From contig OZ243957.1 of NCBI GenBank assembly GCA_965214585.1, positions 2,046,001 through 2,110,000 on the forward strand: a stretch of DNA of 64,000 nucleotides. The letters are read 5' to 3'. Numbering within the stretch: position 1 is the first letter of the stretch; each line of letters starts with the position of its first letter. The position numbers and the translations under genes are program-made. The notes beneath the pieces were generated by a model. It saw nothing but the letters and a program-made list of their open reading frames with translations, was not told the origin of the DNA and made no database searches. This stretch comes from JAHCHG01 sp965214585. Its GTDB lineage: Bacteria > Acidobacteriota > Blastocatellia > Pyrinomonadales > Pyrinomonadaceae. Below, piece by piece: positions 54,275 through 61,914 of this stretch.

Positions 54275-55570
54275 TTATTTCGCCGAAATCGCTTCTGCAT
54301 TATCTCTCAAACGATGTTTATAAAGCGGAAATTTTTCGGTCAATTCCAAAACTTCTTTTTTAACTTTCGTTTTCACATCTTCCGATTCCGGTTCACGAAT
54401 AATCGAAGCCATCAACTTGCCGATTTTCCGCATTTCGTCTTTTTTCATTCCGCGAGTGGTAAGCGCGGGCGTTCCGACGCGCACGCCGGATGCGACGAAC
54501 GGCGAGTTGGTGTCAAACGGAATCGTATTTTTATTGACCGTTATATGAACTTCGTCGAGTGCCTTTTCCGCGACTTTTCCCGTAATGCCTTTTCCATTAT
54601 CGAAAACGTCAATCAAAATCAAATGATTATCCGTTCCGTCGGAAACAAGGCGCAAACCTTGATTTTTCAATTCTTCGGCAAGTGCCTGCGCGTTATCCAA
54701 AATCTGCTGTTGATACGCTTTGAAATCCGTCCGCAACGCTTCGCCGAACGACACGGCTTTGGCGGCGATAATGTGAACAAGCGGTCCGCCCTGCACGCCC
54801 GGAAACACGGCTTTATTGACATCTTTGGCAAATTCTTCGCGGCATAAAACAAGACCGCCGCGCGGACCTCTTAAAGTTTTATGCGTCGTCGTCGTAACAA
54901 ATTCGCAAAAGGGAACGGGCGACGGATGAAGCCCGACGGCGACGAGTCCCGCAATATGCGCGATGTCCGCCATCACGATTGCGCCGATTGATTTTGCGAT
55001 TTCCGCAATCCTTTGAAAGTCAATAATTCGCGGATAAGCCGACGCGCCGCAGATTATCATTTTCGGTGGTGTTTCTTCGGCGATTTTCTGCAATTCGTCG
55101 TAATCAATCTGCTCGGTTTCCTCTGAAACGCCGTAATCGGAAACTTCGTAATTTATCCCCGAAAAGTTCATCGGATGCCCGTGCGTCAAATGCCCGCCGT
55201 GCGACAGATTCATTCCCAAAATTTTATCATTATGATTTAATGACGCTAAAAACACCGCCATATTCGCCTGCGCTCCCGAATGCGGCTGGACGTTGGCGTG
55301 TTCCGCACCAAAAATCTCTTTGGCGCGGTCAATCGCCGTCTGCTCGACGACATCGGCAAACTCGCAGCCGCCGTAATAACGCTTTTTCGGATAACCTTCG
55401 GCATATTTGTTCGTAAAAACCGTTCCCATCGCCTGCAAAACGGCTTCGGACACAAAATTTTCCGAAGCGATTAACTCTAAGCCGTTTGTCTGGCGTTTGA
55501 TTTCATTATTGATCGCAGAATTGATCGTCGGATCAACTTCCGCTAAATTTGCTGTAAAAAGTTTGTTCAT
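54275..55570 (-). CDS. glyA: Serine hydroxymethyltransferase
   Basis: 431 residues. PLP lysine is Lys231 (VTTTTHKTLRGPRGG). It interconverts serine and glycine and loads one-carbon units onto tetrahydrofolate. The ATG overlaps the TGA of the upstream SUKH-like gene (ATGA), so its translation is coupled to the inserted cassette. A degenerate copy of its first codons lies at 56700-56738. Confidence 0.96.
   Translation of the reverse strand: MNKLFTANLAEVDPTINSAINNEIKRQTNGLELIASENFVSEAVLQAMGTVFTNKYAEGYPKKRYYGGCEFADVVEQTAIDRAKEIFGAEHANVQPHSGAQANMAVFLASLNHNDKILGMNLSHGGHLTHGHPMNFSGINYEVSDYGVSEETEQIDYDELQKIAEETPPKMIICGASAYPRIIDFQRIAEIAKSIGAIVMADIAHIAGLVAVGLHPSPVPFCEFVTTTTHKTLRGPRGGLVLCREEFAKDVNKAVFPGVQGGPLVHIIAAKAVSFGEALRTDFKAYQQQILDNAQALAEELKNQGLRLVSDGTDNHLILIDVFDNGKGITGKVAEKALDEVHITVNKNTIPFDTNSPFVASGVRVGTPALTTRGMKKDEMRKIGKLMASIIREPESEDVKTKVKKEVLELTEKFPLYKHRLRDNAEAISAK
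55532..55570 (-). repeat. Direct-repeat copy 1: start of functional glyA
   Basis: The first 13 codons of glyA. A core of 30 bases (ATCAACTTCCGC to GCTGTAAAAAG on the plus strand) is identical to 56700-56729, and the match continues through the start codon. The two copies are 1168 bp apart and bracket the SUKH-Doc-AbrB cassette. Confidence 0.9.
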
Positions 55571-56037
55571 AATTGAATTATTGTTTTTTTCTCTTTTTTG
55601 TTTTCTTCACGTTCAAATAAATAGTATTTTTCTGGATTGATTAAATAATTTTCAAAAAATTCTTCAAATGAATCTGCAATTTTCTCGATATTATCTTCTT
55701 CCCACCAAATATGAATTGATGATACAAATTCATTCTCAAATTTGAAATAATAAAGATGCGAATAAATCAAAAAATCTGCAAAAGAAATTAATTCTGCATT
55801 TGCTTTGTTCTCTTCCAATATTTTGTTAATGTTCCAAAAAGAAAAGCATACTGAATCTGACTCGTCATTAGCCATTCCGCCAAGATTTGAATAAACTTCT
55901 ATAACATCTTGTGCAATTGGCAGCTCTCTTTTTGCAAACTTTTCAATTATCTCGTTTTCCGAAAAAGGTTCTACTAATTCCAAGCATTCCTTTTTCCAAA
56001 TTCCACAAACTTCTTTTATTGACTCGCTCAATTTCAT
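55567..56037 (-). CDS. SUKH (SMI1/KNR4)-like protein
   Basis: 156 residues from ATG 56037, which overlaps the Doc stop (ATGA). FSENEIIEKFAKRELPIAQD with VYSNLGG at the start and ISFADFLIYSHLYYF plus SFEEFFENYLINP near the end are SUKH-superfamily features. SUKH proteins often serve as immunity proteins. AT-rich. Here it follows a Doc-type toxin and ends on the glyA start codon. Family call by eye, moderate confidence. Confidence 0.55.
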   Translation of the reverse strand: MKLSESIKEVCGIWKKECLELVEPFSENEIIEKFAKRELPIAQDVIEVYSNLGGMANDESDSVCFSFWNINKILEENKANAELISFADFLIYSHLYYFKFENEFVSSIHIWWEEDNIEKIADSFEEFFENYLINPEKYYLFEREENKKEKKTIIQL

Positions 56038-56429
56038 AAAACTTCTATTCTTTCTAGCAGCCAATATTCAATCTCATCAACTTTCCAAGCGTCCGATTCA
56101 ACCGCTAAAGCCATTTCAACCATTTCATCAACTGTAAAAATCAAATCAAAGCCATTTGCCGCAAGGAAAATTCTCATCAAATGTGTTGCGGTTCGTTTAT
56201 TACCGCCGTGCCACGGATGATTCTTTATTAAACCGAAACAGAGCGTTGCGGCTTGGCGAATGATGTCTGCGTCTTCATAAATTCCCGCGTGTATCGGACG
56301 TGCCAAAGCCGACTCGATCATTCCCCGACGGTCAACTCCGATGCGTGTTTCATTCCATTCCCACATCAATTCAAAATGAAACCAGACGGCATCATCATAC
56401 TCCAGATATACGATTTCTTCAGTCGCCAA
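56034..56429 (-). CDS. doc: Doc-type toxin (Fic superfamily)
   Basis: 131 residues. The Fic/Doc motif is HPWHGGNKRTA (71-81), ending in NKR as in Doc rather than GxGR of Fic AMP-transferases. Doc phosphorylates EF-Tu and stops translation. Here it is preceded by an AbrB/MazE-type antitoxin-like gene (11-nt overlap) instead of Phd. The SUKH-like gene follows. Confidence 0.88.
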   Translation of the reverse strand: MATEEIVYLEYDDAVWFHFELMWEWNETRIGVDRRGMIESALARPIHAGIYEDADIIRQAATLCFGLIKNHPWHGGNKRTATHLMRIFLAANGFDLIFTVDEMVEMALAVESDAWKVDEIEYWLLERIEVL

Positions 56430-56670
56430 TTTTTTTCAACCTCTTGTGAAGTTCCCGATCTTTTTCAATGATTTGCCGACTTATCTCTTGTAATTTTTGT
56501 GAAGGCGGCAAAATAAATTTTGTTTGGATACCGCCATCTTTTATAGTCATGCTAACCAAAGTATTTTCCGCAAGCCCTTCACGCTGACAAACCTCTTTCG
56601 GCAAACGCATAATCCAAGTATCAGTATCTGCTCCAATATTTGTTTTCTCTAATTCTAAAATTCCGTTCAT
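56419..56670 (-). CDS. SpoVT-AbrB/MazE-type antitoxin-like protein
   Basis: 83 residues from ATG 56670 with GAGGTGAAA upstream; a GTG two codons earlier is the alternative. DTWIMRLPKEVCQREGLAENTLVSM is the swapped-hairpin AbrB motif; a basic helical tail (IEKDRELHKRLKK) probably contacts the toxin. It overlaps the Doc gene by 11 nt. Likely DNA-binding autoregulator of the cassette. Confidence 0.75.
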   Translation of the reverse strand: MNGILELEKTNIGADTDTWIMRLPKEVCQREGLAENTLVSMTIKDGGIQTKFILPPSQKLQEISRQIIEKDRELHKRLKKIGD

Positions 56671-56672
56671 TT

Positions 56673-56738
56673 TCACCTCACAACTTCATTTATCATCGAA
56701 TCAACTTCCGCTAAATTTGCTGTAAAAAGATCGTTCAT
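56673..56738 (-). pseudogene. Degenerate duplicate of the glyA 5' end
   Basis: Reads MNDLFTANLAEVDSMINE and then a stop, compared with MNKLFTANLAEVDPTINS in GlyA. The ATG overlaps the TGA of the PIN gene (ATGA), exactly as the real glyA start overlaps the SUKH gene stop. The copy runs straight into the Shine-Dalgarno of the antitoxin gene. Confidence 0.85.
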
Positions 56739-57169
56739 ATTGTTAATTGTTTTTTATATTTTTCTTCAAATTCTCGCAACCTCAAAATATTCACTTTCGG
56801 AAAATCAATCGTTTTTAAAACCTGAAAATGTCTGTCGTTTGAAACCAGACAAACCGCGTCGGCGGTGATCGCACAGTCAACAAACTTGTTGTCGTCGGCA
56901 TCAGCGGAAATCAGTTTGAAATTAAAATAAATCTCCGTTTTCTCGACAAACGGCGAAACGCTCAAAAACTCGGCGATGTTTTCGGCAATTTTCGCAGTAG
57001 TTTTGCGGGCTAAAACTTCGCGGTATTCAAGCAAAATTTCATTGGAAATGCAGAGAATAATTTTGCCCGCCAACAAACAGTCGAAAATCCAGCGAAACGG
57101 CGATTTTTTGCCGATTATCGCTATAAAAATGTTGGTGTCAATGACGAGTTTCAGCGCGGTTGTGTTCAT
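56735..57169 (-). CDS. PIN-domain toxin
   Basis: 144 residues from ATG 57169. Acidic nuclease residues are seen at LVIDTNIF, EILLEYREVL and SADADDNKFVDCAI, with VSNDRHF at the end: the COG1569-type PIN family. These are RNases paired with small antitoxins. It overlaps the upstream small gene by 32 nt. Confidence 0.85.
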   Translation of the reverse strand: MNTTALKLVIDTNIFIAIIGKKSPFRWIFDCLLAGKIILCISNEILLEYREVLARKTTAKIAENIAEFLSVSPFVEKTEIYFNFKLISADADDNKFVDCAITADAVCLVSNDRHFQVLKTIDFPKVNILRLREFEEKYKKQLTI

Positions 57170-57359
57170 TTGTCCAATCAATCATCGTCTGTTCGTTTAA
57201 ATCATTTTCGTCCCAAAACTCGTCCATCGCCGAAGTCGCTTTTTCCGCGAAATATTGGGCGAGAATTTGTTTAATCTCGAACAAAGTTTCATCCGAAACA
57301 TCATTCGCATAAAGTTTCAACAACTCTTTCTGAATATTACTTAGTCCGATTGTTTTCAT
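57138..57359 (-). CDS. Antitoxin-like small protein of the PIN module
   Basis: 73 residues (MKTIGLSNIQKELLKLYANDV...). A helical protein with an acidic C-terminal half (AMDEFWDENDLNEQTMIDW), usual for antitoxins of PIN toxins. GGAG lies 8 nt upstream of ATG 57359; the adjacent ATG at 57362 is equally possible. Overlaps the genes on either side. Confidence 0.65.
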   Translation of the reverse strand: MKTIGLSNIQKELLKLYANDVSDETLFEIKQILAQYFAEKATSAMDEFWDENDLNEQTMIDWTNEHNRAETRH

Positions 57360-57633
57360 CATCTTTTCTCCGTTTTGCATCTTTTTCTTCACGCATCGCC
57401 CGCCATTCCGATTTAATCAATTTATCCAATTCATCTTCGGTCATTCCGCTTTCTCCAATTTCCTCACGCACGGGCGCAAACAAAACGCGCATACTCAAAG
57501 TCGAATTTAAATCTTCTTCGATTAAATATTTAACGTAATCTTCTTTAGTTGCGCCGATTTCTTTGGCTCTGTTTTCCACCGCTTCGATCAATGTCGGCGG
57601 CAATCCTGTAATTTGAATCGTGTCTGTCAGCAT
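57337..57633 (-). CDS. Small protein heading the PIN module, ribbon-helix-helix-like
   Basis: 98 residues. TIQITGLPPTLIEAVENRAKEIGATKEDYVKYLIEED looks like a short ribbon-helix-helix DNA-binding protein, followed by a charged tail. The strong GAGGTGAAAT before the ATG resembles the leader of the AbrB-type gene at 56670. It may be a second antitoxin or the autoregulator. Confidence 0.6.
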   Translation of the reverse strand: MLTDTIQITGLPPTLIEAVENRAKEIGATKEDYVKYLIEEDLNSTLSMRVLFAPVREEIGESGMTEDELDKLIKSEWRAMREEKDAKRRKDDENNRTK

Positions 57634-57830
57634 ATTTCACCTCGAAAATCATTTTAACATCAATATAAGAATAAATGAACGAAAAGCGGTTCGGAACAAA
57701 ATAATTTTATCTTTTAATTTTGTGCGTTTTGATCTTACTTTTTGTAGTGTAGATAACATAAGACTTTCTTTTTTCCAGAGGAAATTGTTAAACTAAAAAT
57801 TACGAAGGGATTTTTCAACCGAAATCGTTT

Positions 57831-58700
57831 ATGCCGCATTCCAATAATTTGACCACAAAAGAAGTAGCGCGTTTATGCCGCGTCAGCGATGCCACCGTTA
57901 AGCGTTGGGAAGACGCGGGTTTGCTCAAATCGGAACGGACAAACGGCGGACACAGACGTTTTCGCGCCGAAGATGTGGCGCGTTTTCAGCAAAAACAGGA
58001 ACTTGGCGTAAAAAGTTGTCCGGGCGACGAATCTGTTTTTAAAACTTTGAAAATGCGGCGCGAATTTCGGGATGTTCCCGGTTCGATGCTTTTCAAATCG
58101 CTGATCGCTGGACGCGAAGAAGACGTTGCGGAAATAATTATCAAATCTTTTTTGAGCGACAAATCGCTGACGAAAATTTTCGACAAATTGATTTCAGAAG
58201 AAATGTGCAAAATCGGCGAGCTCTGGCGCGAAGGCAAATTAACGATTGCTGAAGAACATCTGGCAACGAAATCCGTTCTGTCCGCAATTCATAAATTACG
58301 AAATATTCTGCCCGTTTCCGAACCGCGCGAAAAAATGGCAATTTGCTGCACAACGGAAGGCGATTTTCACGAACTTCCGACACATTTTGTGCAGTTGATT
58401 CTCGAAAACGAAGGTTGGGAAGTAATAAACTTCGGCGCAAATATGCCGATTTATGCTTTATGCGAGGAAATTTCCAATCTCTCGCCCGATTTGATTTGCG
58501 TTTCCGCCACGATTATCACGGATTTTGAGCGACTTTCGCGCGATTATGTCGAATTTGACTGTATAACTTCAAAACAAAATATTCCCGTAATTCTCGGCGG
58601 ACACGCCTTTGAAGACAAACAGTTGCACCAAAAATTTCCCGCGCAGCTTTATCCGAAATCATTTGCCGAAGTCGCCGAATTTGTCAAGACGATTTTGTAA
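57831..58700 (+). CDS. MerR-type regulator with cobalamin-binding domain (CarH/LitR-like)
   Basis: 289 residues. MerR HTH (LTTKEVARLCRVSDATVKRWEDAGLL...NGGHRRF) is followed by the B12-binding helical domain with W132-x9-E142-H143 and a Rossmann-type domain whose axial-ligand motif is EGDFHELP (His180). In the CarH family, adenosylcobalamin binds in the dark, forms DNA-bound tetramers and breaks up in light. The usual DxHxxG ends in Pro here. No carotenoid genes are nearby, so the target is unknown. Confidence 0.85.
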   Translation: MPHSNNLTTKEVARLCRVSDATVKRWEDAGLLKSERTNGGHRRFRAEDVARFQQKQELGVKSCPGDESVFKTLKMRREFRDVPGSMLFKSLIAGREEDVAEIIIKSFLSDKSLTKIFDKLISEEMCKIGELWREGKLTIAEEHLATKSVLSAIHKLRNILPVSEPREKMAICCTTEGDFHELPTHFVQLILENEGWEVINFGANMPIYALCEEISNLSPDLICVSATIITDFERLSRDYVEFDCITSKQNIPVILGGHAFEDKQLHQKFPAQLYPKSFAEVAEFVKTIL

Positions 58701-58860
58701 ATCCGATCTGAAATAAAAACGGCAACGATTCGACAAAAATCAAGCATCTATCTTCACGATAACCGAATTTCAATAAAAACCGTTTTTGCATTGCCGAGAA
58801 GTTTGTTTGGTTTTGATAAAAACTTTATAATTTTAATAGAAATTTAAGTTTTCAAAATAA

Positions 58861-60297
58861 ATGAAATCCGCCGCCTTAAAATTTTTTTTGTTGCTTTTTT
58901 TTGCTCTCGTTGGCTTTGAAACCAATCCGGCGCAGGAATATCTGCCGCAGCTTGTCCGCCGCGTCAAGCCTTCGGCGGTTGCTATCGAAACATTCGACGC
59001 AAAAGGCAAAACTCTTTCGCGCGGCAGCGGTTTTTTCGTTTCGAGCGATAAAATAATCACGAATCGGCACGTTATCGAAAAGTCCAGTCGCGCCGAAATT
59101 CATCTGATGAACGGCAAAGTTTTTCCCGTTCGCGGCGTATTGGCGATTGACGGCGAAGGCGATCTCGCGCTTTTGCAAGTGGAAGTTCCCGCAGTTTATG
59201 CAAGTCCGCTTCCGATTGTCAACGACGCGCCGCAGGAAGGCGAATCAATCGTTGTTATAGGAAATCCGTTCGGTTTGGAAGGCTCGGTTTCAAATGGAAT
59301 CGTTTCCGCCGTGCGCGAAATTCCCGGTTACGGAAAAATCATCCAAATCACCGCGCCGATCTCGCCCGGTTCATCCGGTTCGCCCGTCGTCAATATGCGC
59401 GGGCAGGTCGTCGGCGTGGCGACTTTGCAAGCCGCCGAAGGTCAAAGCCTGAATTTCGCCGTTCCGAGCGAAAGAATTTTGCAGTTAAAAGCCGGAACGC
59501 TCCAAACCTTTGCTTCATTAAACGACGAATCGCAAAAAAACAAACGCCAAACGGCGGAAAGTTTCTATTCGCAGGGTTTGGGAATTTTGTCCCGTGATGA
59601 TTTCGCCAAAGCCGTTTCGTATTTTGAAAAAGCCGTCGAAATTGATCCGACTTACGCTGAGGCTTGGTATCAGGCGGGATTTTGCTACGGAATGCTCGGA
59701 CAGCACAAAGCGGCTTTAAACGCTTCCGAACAAGCCGCCAAACTTCGTCCCGATTGGGCGGAAACTTATACGAACATCGGCGCGTCGAGTTACGCCTTGA
59801 AAGATTATGAAAACGCCGCCGAAGCATACAAAAAAGCGGCAAAACTCAGCCCGCATAATCACCAAATTCAATACGCGCTCGGACTTTCCTTTAATAAACT
59901 CGGACGCGCCGACGAAGAAATTTTGGCTTACAAACGCGCCATCGCCATCAAACCCGATTTTGCAAACGCTTACGAATTGATCGGCGTGGCGTATCTCGAA
60001 AAAAAGCAGTTTAAGCAGGCACTCGAATCTTTCGAGCAATTAAAAACTTACAAACCCGACGCGAAAACTTATAATTATTTAGGCGAAAGTCTTTTTGAAA
60101 CGGGAAAAATCCAAGAAAGCATAGACGCTTTCGGAAACGCCGTCAGCTATAACCCGAATTTCGATAAGGCGCGTTTTAATCTCGGAAAAGCCTTGCTGAA
60201 AAAGGGCGAACGCGATGCAGCAAATGTCCAATACGAAATCTTGCGAAGCACAAATTCCGATTGGGCGGATCGGCTTTATGTTTTATTGAATCCGTAG
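58861..60297 (+). CDS. Exported trypsin-like (HtrA-type) protease with TPR repeats
   Basis: 478 residues. Signal peptide ~1-23; protease triad His70 (TNRHVIEK), Asp101 (GDLALLQ) and Ser172 (PGSSGSPV). From about residue 225, six to seven tetratricopeptide repeats follow (e.g. FAKAVSYFEKAVEIDPTYAEAW). No PDZ domain. Probably periplasmic protein quality control or complex assembly. The start has no strong RBS. Confidence 0.85.
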   Translation: MKSAALKFFLLLFFALVGFETNPAQEYLPQLVRRVKPSAVAIETFDAKGKTLSRGSGFFVSSDKIITNRHVIEKSSRAEIHLMNGKVFPVRGVLAIDGEGDLALLQVEVPAVYASPLPIVNDAPQEGESIVVIGNPFGLEGSVSNGIVSAVREIPGYGKIIQITAPISPGSSGSPVVNMRGQVVGVATLQAAEGQSLNFAVPSERILQLKAGTLQTFASLNDESQKNKRQTAESFYSQGLGILSRDDFAKAVSYFEKAVEIDPTYAEAWYQAGFCYGMLGQHKAALNASEQAAKLRPDWAETYTNIGASSYALKDYENAAEAYKKAAKLSPHNHQIQYALGLSFNKLGRADEEILAYKRAIAIKPDFANAYELIGVAYLEKKQFKQALESFEQLKTYKPDAKTYNYLGESLFETGKIQESIDAFGNAVSYNPNFDKARFNLGKALLKKGERDAANVQYEILRSTNSDWADRLYVLLNP

Positions 60298-60303
60298 ATT
60301 GTA

Positions 60304-60451
60304 ACGGAACGCCGTCCATCTTGGCGGCAATAAATGCTAAAGCATTTGAAAACTGTTCGCTTAAATTGTGATTTAATTTTTTACTTTAGAGATTGCCGCA
60401 TTGATTTTCGCGCTCACGCGCTCATTGCCGCCAAGATGGACGTGGTTCCGT
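60304..60451. repeat. 148-bp palindromic element with ~28-nt arms
   Basis: ACGGAACGCCGTCCATCTTG with GCGGCAAT at the left, complement ending GGTTCCGT at the right. It starts 7 nt after the trypsin-TPR stop and ends 12 nt before the larB stop. Arms resemble those at 24252 and 33418. Confidence 0.85.
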
Positions 60452-60462
60452 CGGTAAAAATC

Positions 60463-61218
60463 TTAGTTTTCCCATTTTCGATTTATCAAACCCGCGACAA
60501 AACCCGCGCCGAAGCCGTTGTCAATGTTGACGACTGTAACGTTTGAAGAACACGAATTGAGCATTCCGAGAAGCGCGGCGAGTCCGGCAAAAGACGCGCC
60601 GTAACCGATGCTTGTCGGAACGGCGATGACGGGAACTTTGACAAGTCCGCCGACGACGGACGGCAACGCGCCTTCCATTCCGGCGACGACGATGACGACG
60701 CGCGAACTTTGCAAAATTTCCCGTTCCGCCAAAATTCTGTGAATTCCCGCAACGCCCGCGTCCCAGATTCTGACGACTTCGTTTCCCAAAGTTTCCGCCG
60801 TCAGCGCGGCTTCTTCGGCAACCGGAATATCGCTCGTTCCGGCGGTTACAACGGAGATTTCGCCCGTTCCGGTTTTCTGTTTATCCTGCCAAACTCTGAT
60901 GATTTTTGCCGATTCGTGCCATTCGGCTTCGGTGCAGATATTGCGGATTTCGCCGAAAACTTCCGCGTTTGTTCGGGTTATCAAAATATTCGGAGCGTGT
61001 GCCGCTATCTTTTCAAAAATTCCGACGATCTGTTCTTTCGTTTTTCCCTGACCGAAAATCACTTCGGGAAAACCTTGTCTGTCTGCTCTGGCGTGGTCAA
61101 CTCTTGCGTAACCGATGTCTTCAAAAGACAAATTTTTAATCGCCTGCGCCGCATCCGCGTCCGAAATTTGTCCCGCTTTGTGAGAAGCTAGAATTTTCTC
61201 TATCTCGCTTGTTTTCAT
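60463..61218 (-). CDS. larB: Nickel-pincer cofactor biosynthesis protein LarB
   Basis: 251 residues. The C-terminal domain is of the PurE (AIR carboxylase) type (VVTAGTSDIPVAEEA, GMEGALPSVVGGLV, SIGYGASFAGLAALLGML). LarB carboxylates and hydrolyses nicotinic acid adenine dinucleotide for the nickel-pincer nucleotide of lactate racemase and related enzymes. larC and larE are not in the window. Confidence 0.9.
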   Translation of the reverse strand: MKTSEIEKILASHKAGQISDADAAQAIKNLSFEDIGYARVDHARADRQGFPEVIFGQGKTKEQIVGIFEKIAAHAPNILITRTNAEVFGEIRNICTEAEWHESAKIIRVWQDKQKTGTGEISVVTAGTSDIPVAEEAALTAETLGNEVVRIWDAGVAGIHRILAEREILQSSRVVIVVAGMEGALPSVVGGLVKVPVIAVPTSIGYGASFAGLAALLGMLNSCSSNVTVVNIDNGFGAGFVAGLINRKWEN

Positions 61219-61329
61219 AAATTTATTTTAGCTTTTATGATTTTTAAAATAAACTGCGGGTGATTATTTTAAAGCGAGAAGTTGTTCAGCTAAACGAGAA
61301 GCATTTGTAAATACGAAATTTGATACGAA

Positions 61330-61466
61330 AGGCAGAAACCCGACAGTTATGGAGGGTGCTGATAAATTAGAAAATCGTTAGACTTTAAGAAAGTTGCTGC
61401 AAGTGTAGTTTGATGAAAAAGTTCGAGTTATAAACAGCACCCTCCATAACTGTCGGGTTTCTGCCT
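61330..61466. repeat. 137-bp MITE-like element, family member 2 (32-nt perfect inverted repeats)
   Basis: AGGCAGAAACCCGACAGTTA to GGGTGCTG and its exact complement. Same family as 48388-48525: the G to A change in the left arm is matched by C to T in the right arm, so pairing is kept. Confidence 0.93.
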
Positions 61467-61476
61467 CTTTAAAAAT

Positions 61477-61503
61477 GAAAAACGGCGGAATGCGCCGTTT
61501 TTC
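61477..61503. terminator. Short perfect hairpin with T run
   Basis: GAAAAACGGCG pairs with CGCCGTTTTTC around a GAAT-type loop. It lies upstream of larB rather than downstream of a recognised gene, so it may end an unseen transcript. Confidence 0.6.
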
Positions 61504-61914
61504 ACTAACATACAAACTAAAAAGGAGGAGCTATACGAACAATTTGACATATTTATAACTTCCGAAGAGTTTTATAAAAGTCCAAGTTACGGCTTTGTGA
61601 CTTACAAAGTTTAATAAAATATCGGTTGTTGAAATTTTCATATTGTTCATAATTTTTACTCACATTCTGCTAATGCGTAGCAGTTGCAGAAGAGTTATTG
61701 CAAGACAGATGCCAAAGTTTGAAATATACTTTAAACTTAATGAATGCAGCATTTAGACATAATTTTCAGAAATAATAACAAAAATCAATTAGGTCAGATT
61801 GAAAGCGCAAAGCGGTCAAATTGAGCAGTTTTGAAGCAGCGTGCAAAAATGTTTATTTTTCGTAGTAGCCGATTAAAATAAAAAAATGCTAAAGTTCACT
61901 TTAACGAATCATTT
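61504..61914. other. Intergenic region before ubiX
   Basis: AT-rich. A strong AAAAAGGAGGAGC at about 61519-61531 is not followed by any ORF of note, which could mark an RNA or a lost gene. A CTGCTAATGCGTAGCAG hairpin lies near 61667-61683. The ubiX promoter was not resolved. Confidence 0.4.

Noticed and set aside
61519..61560. Strong Shine-Dalgarno-like GGAGGAG suggesting a small gene before ubiX
   Set aside because: All frames after it close within a few codons and none starts with a suitable codon.
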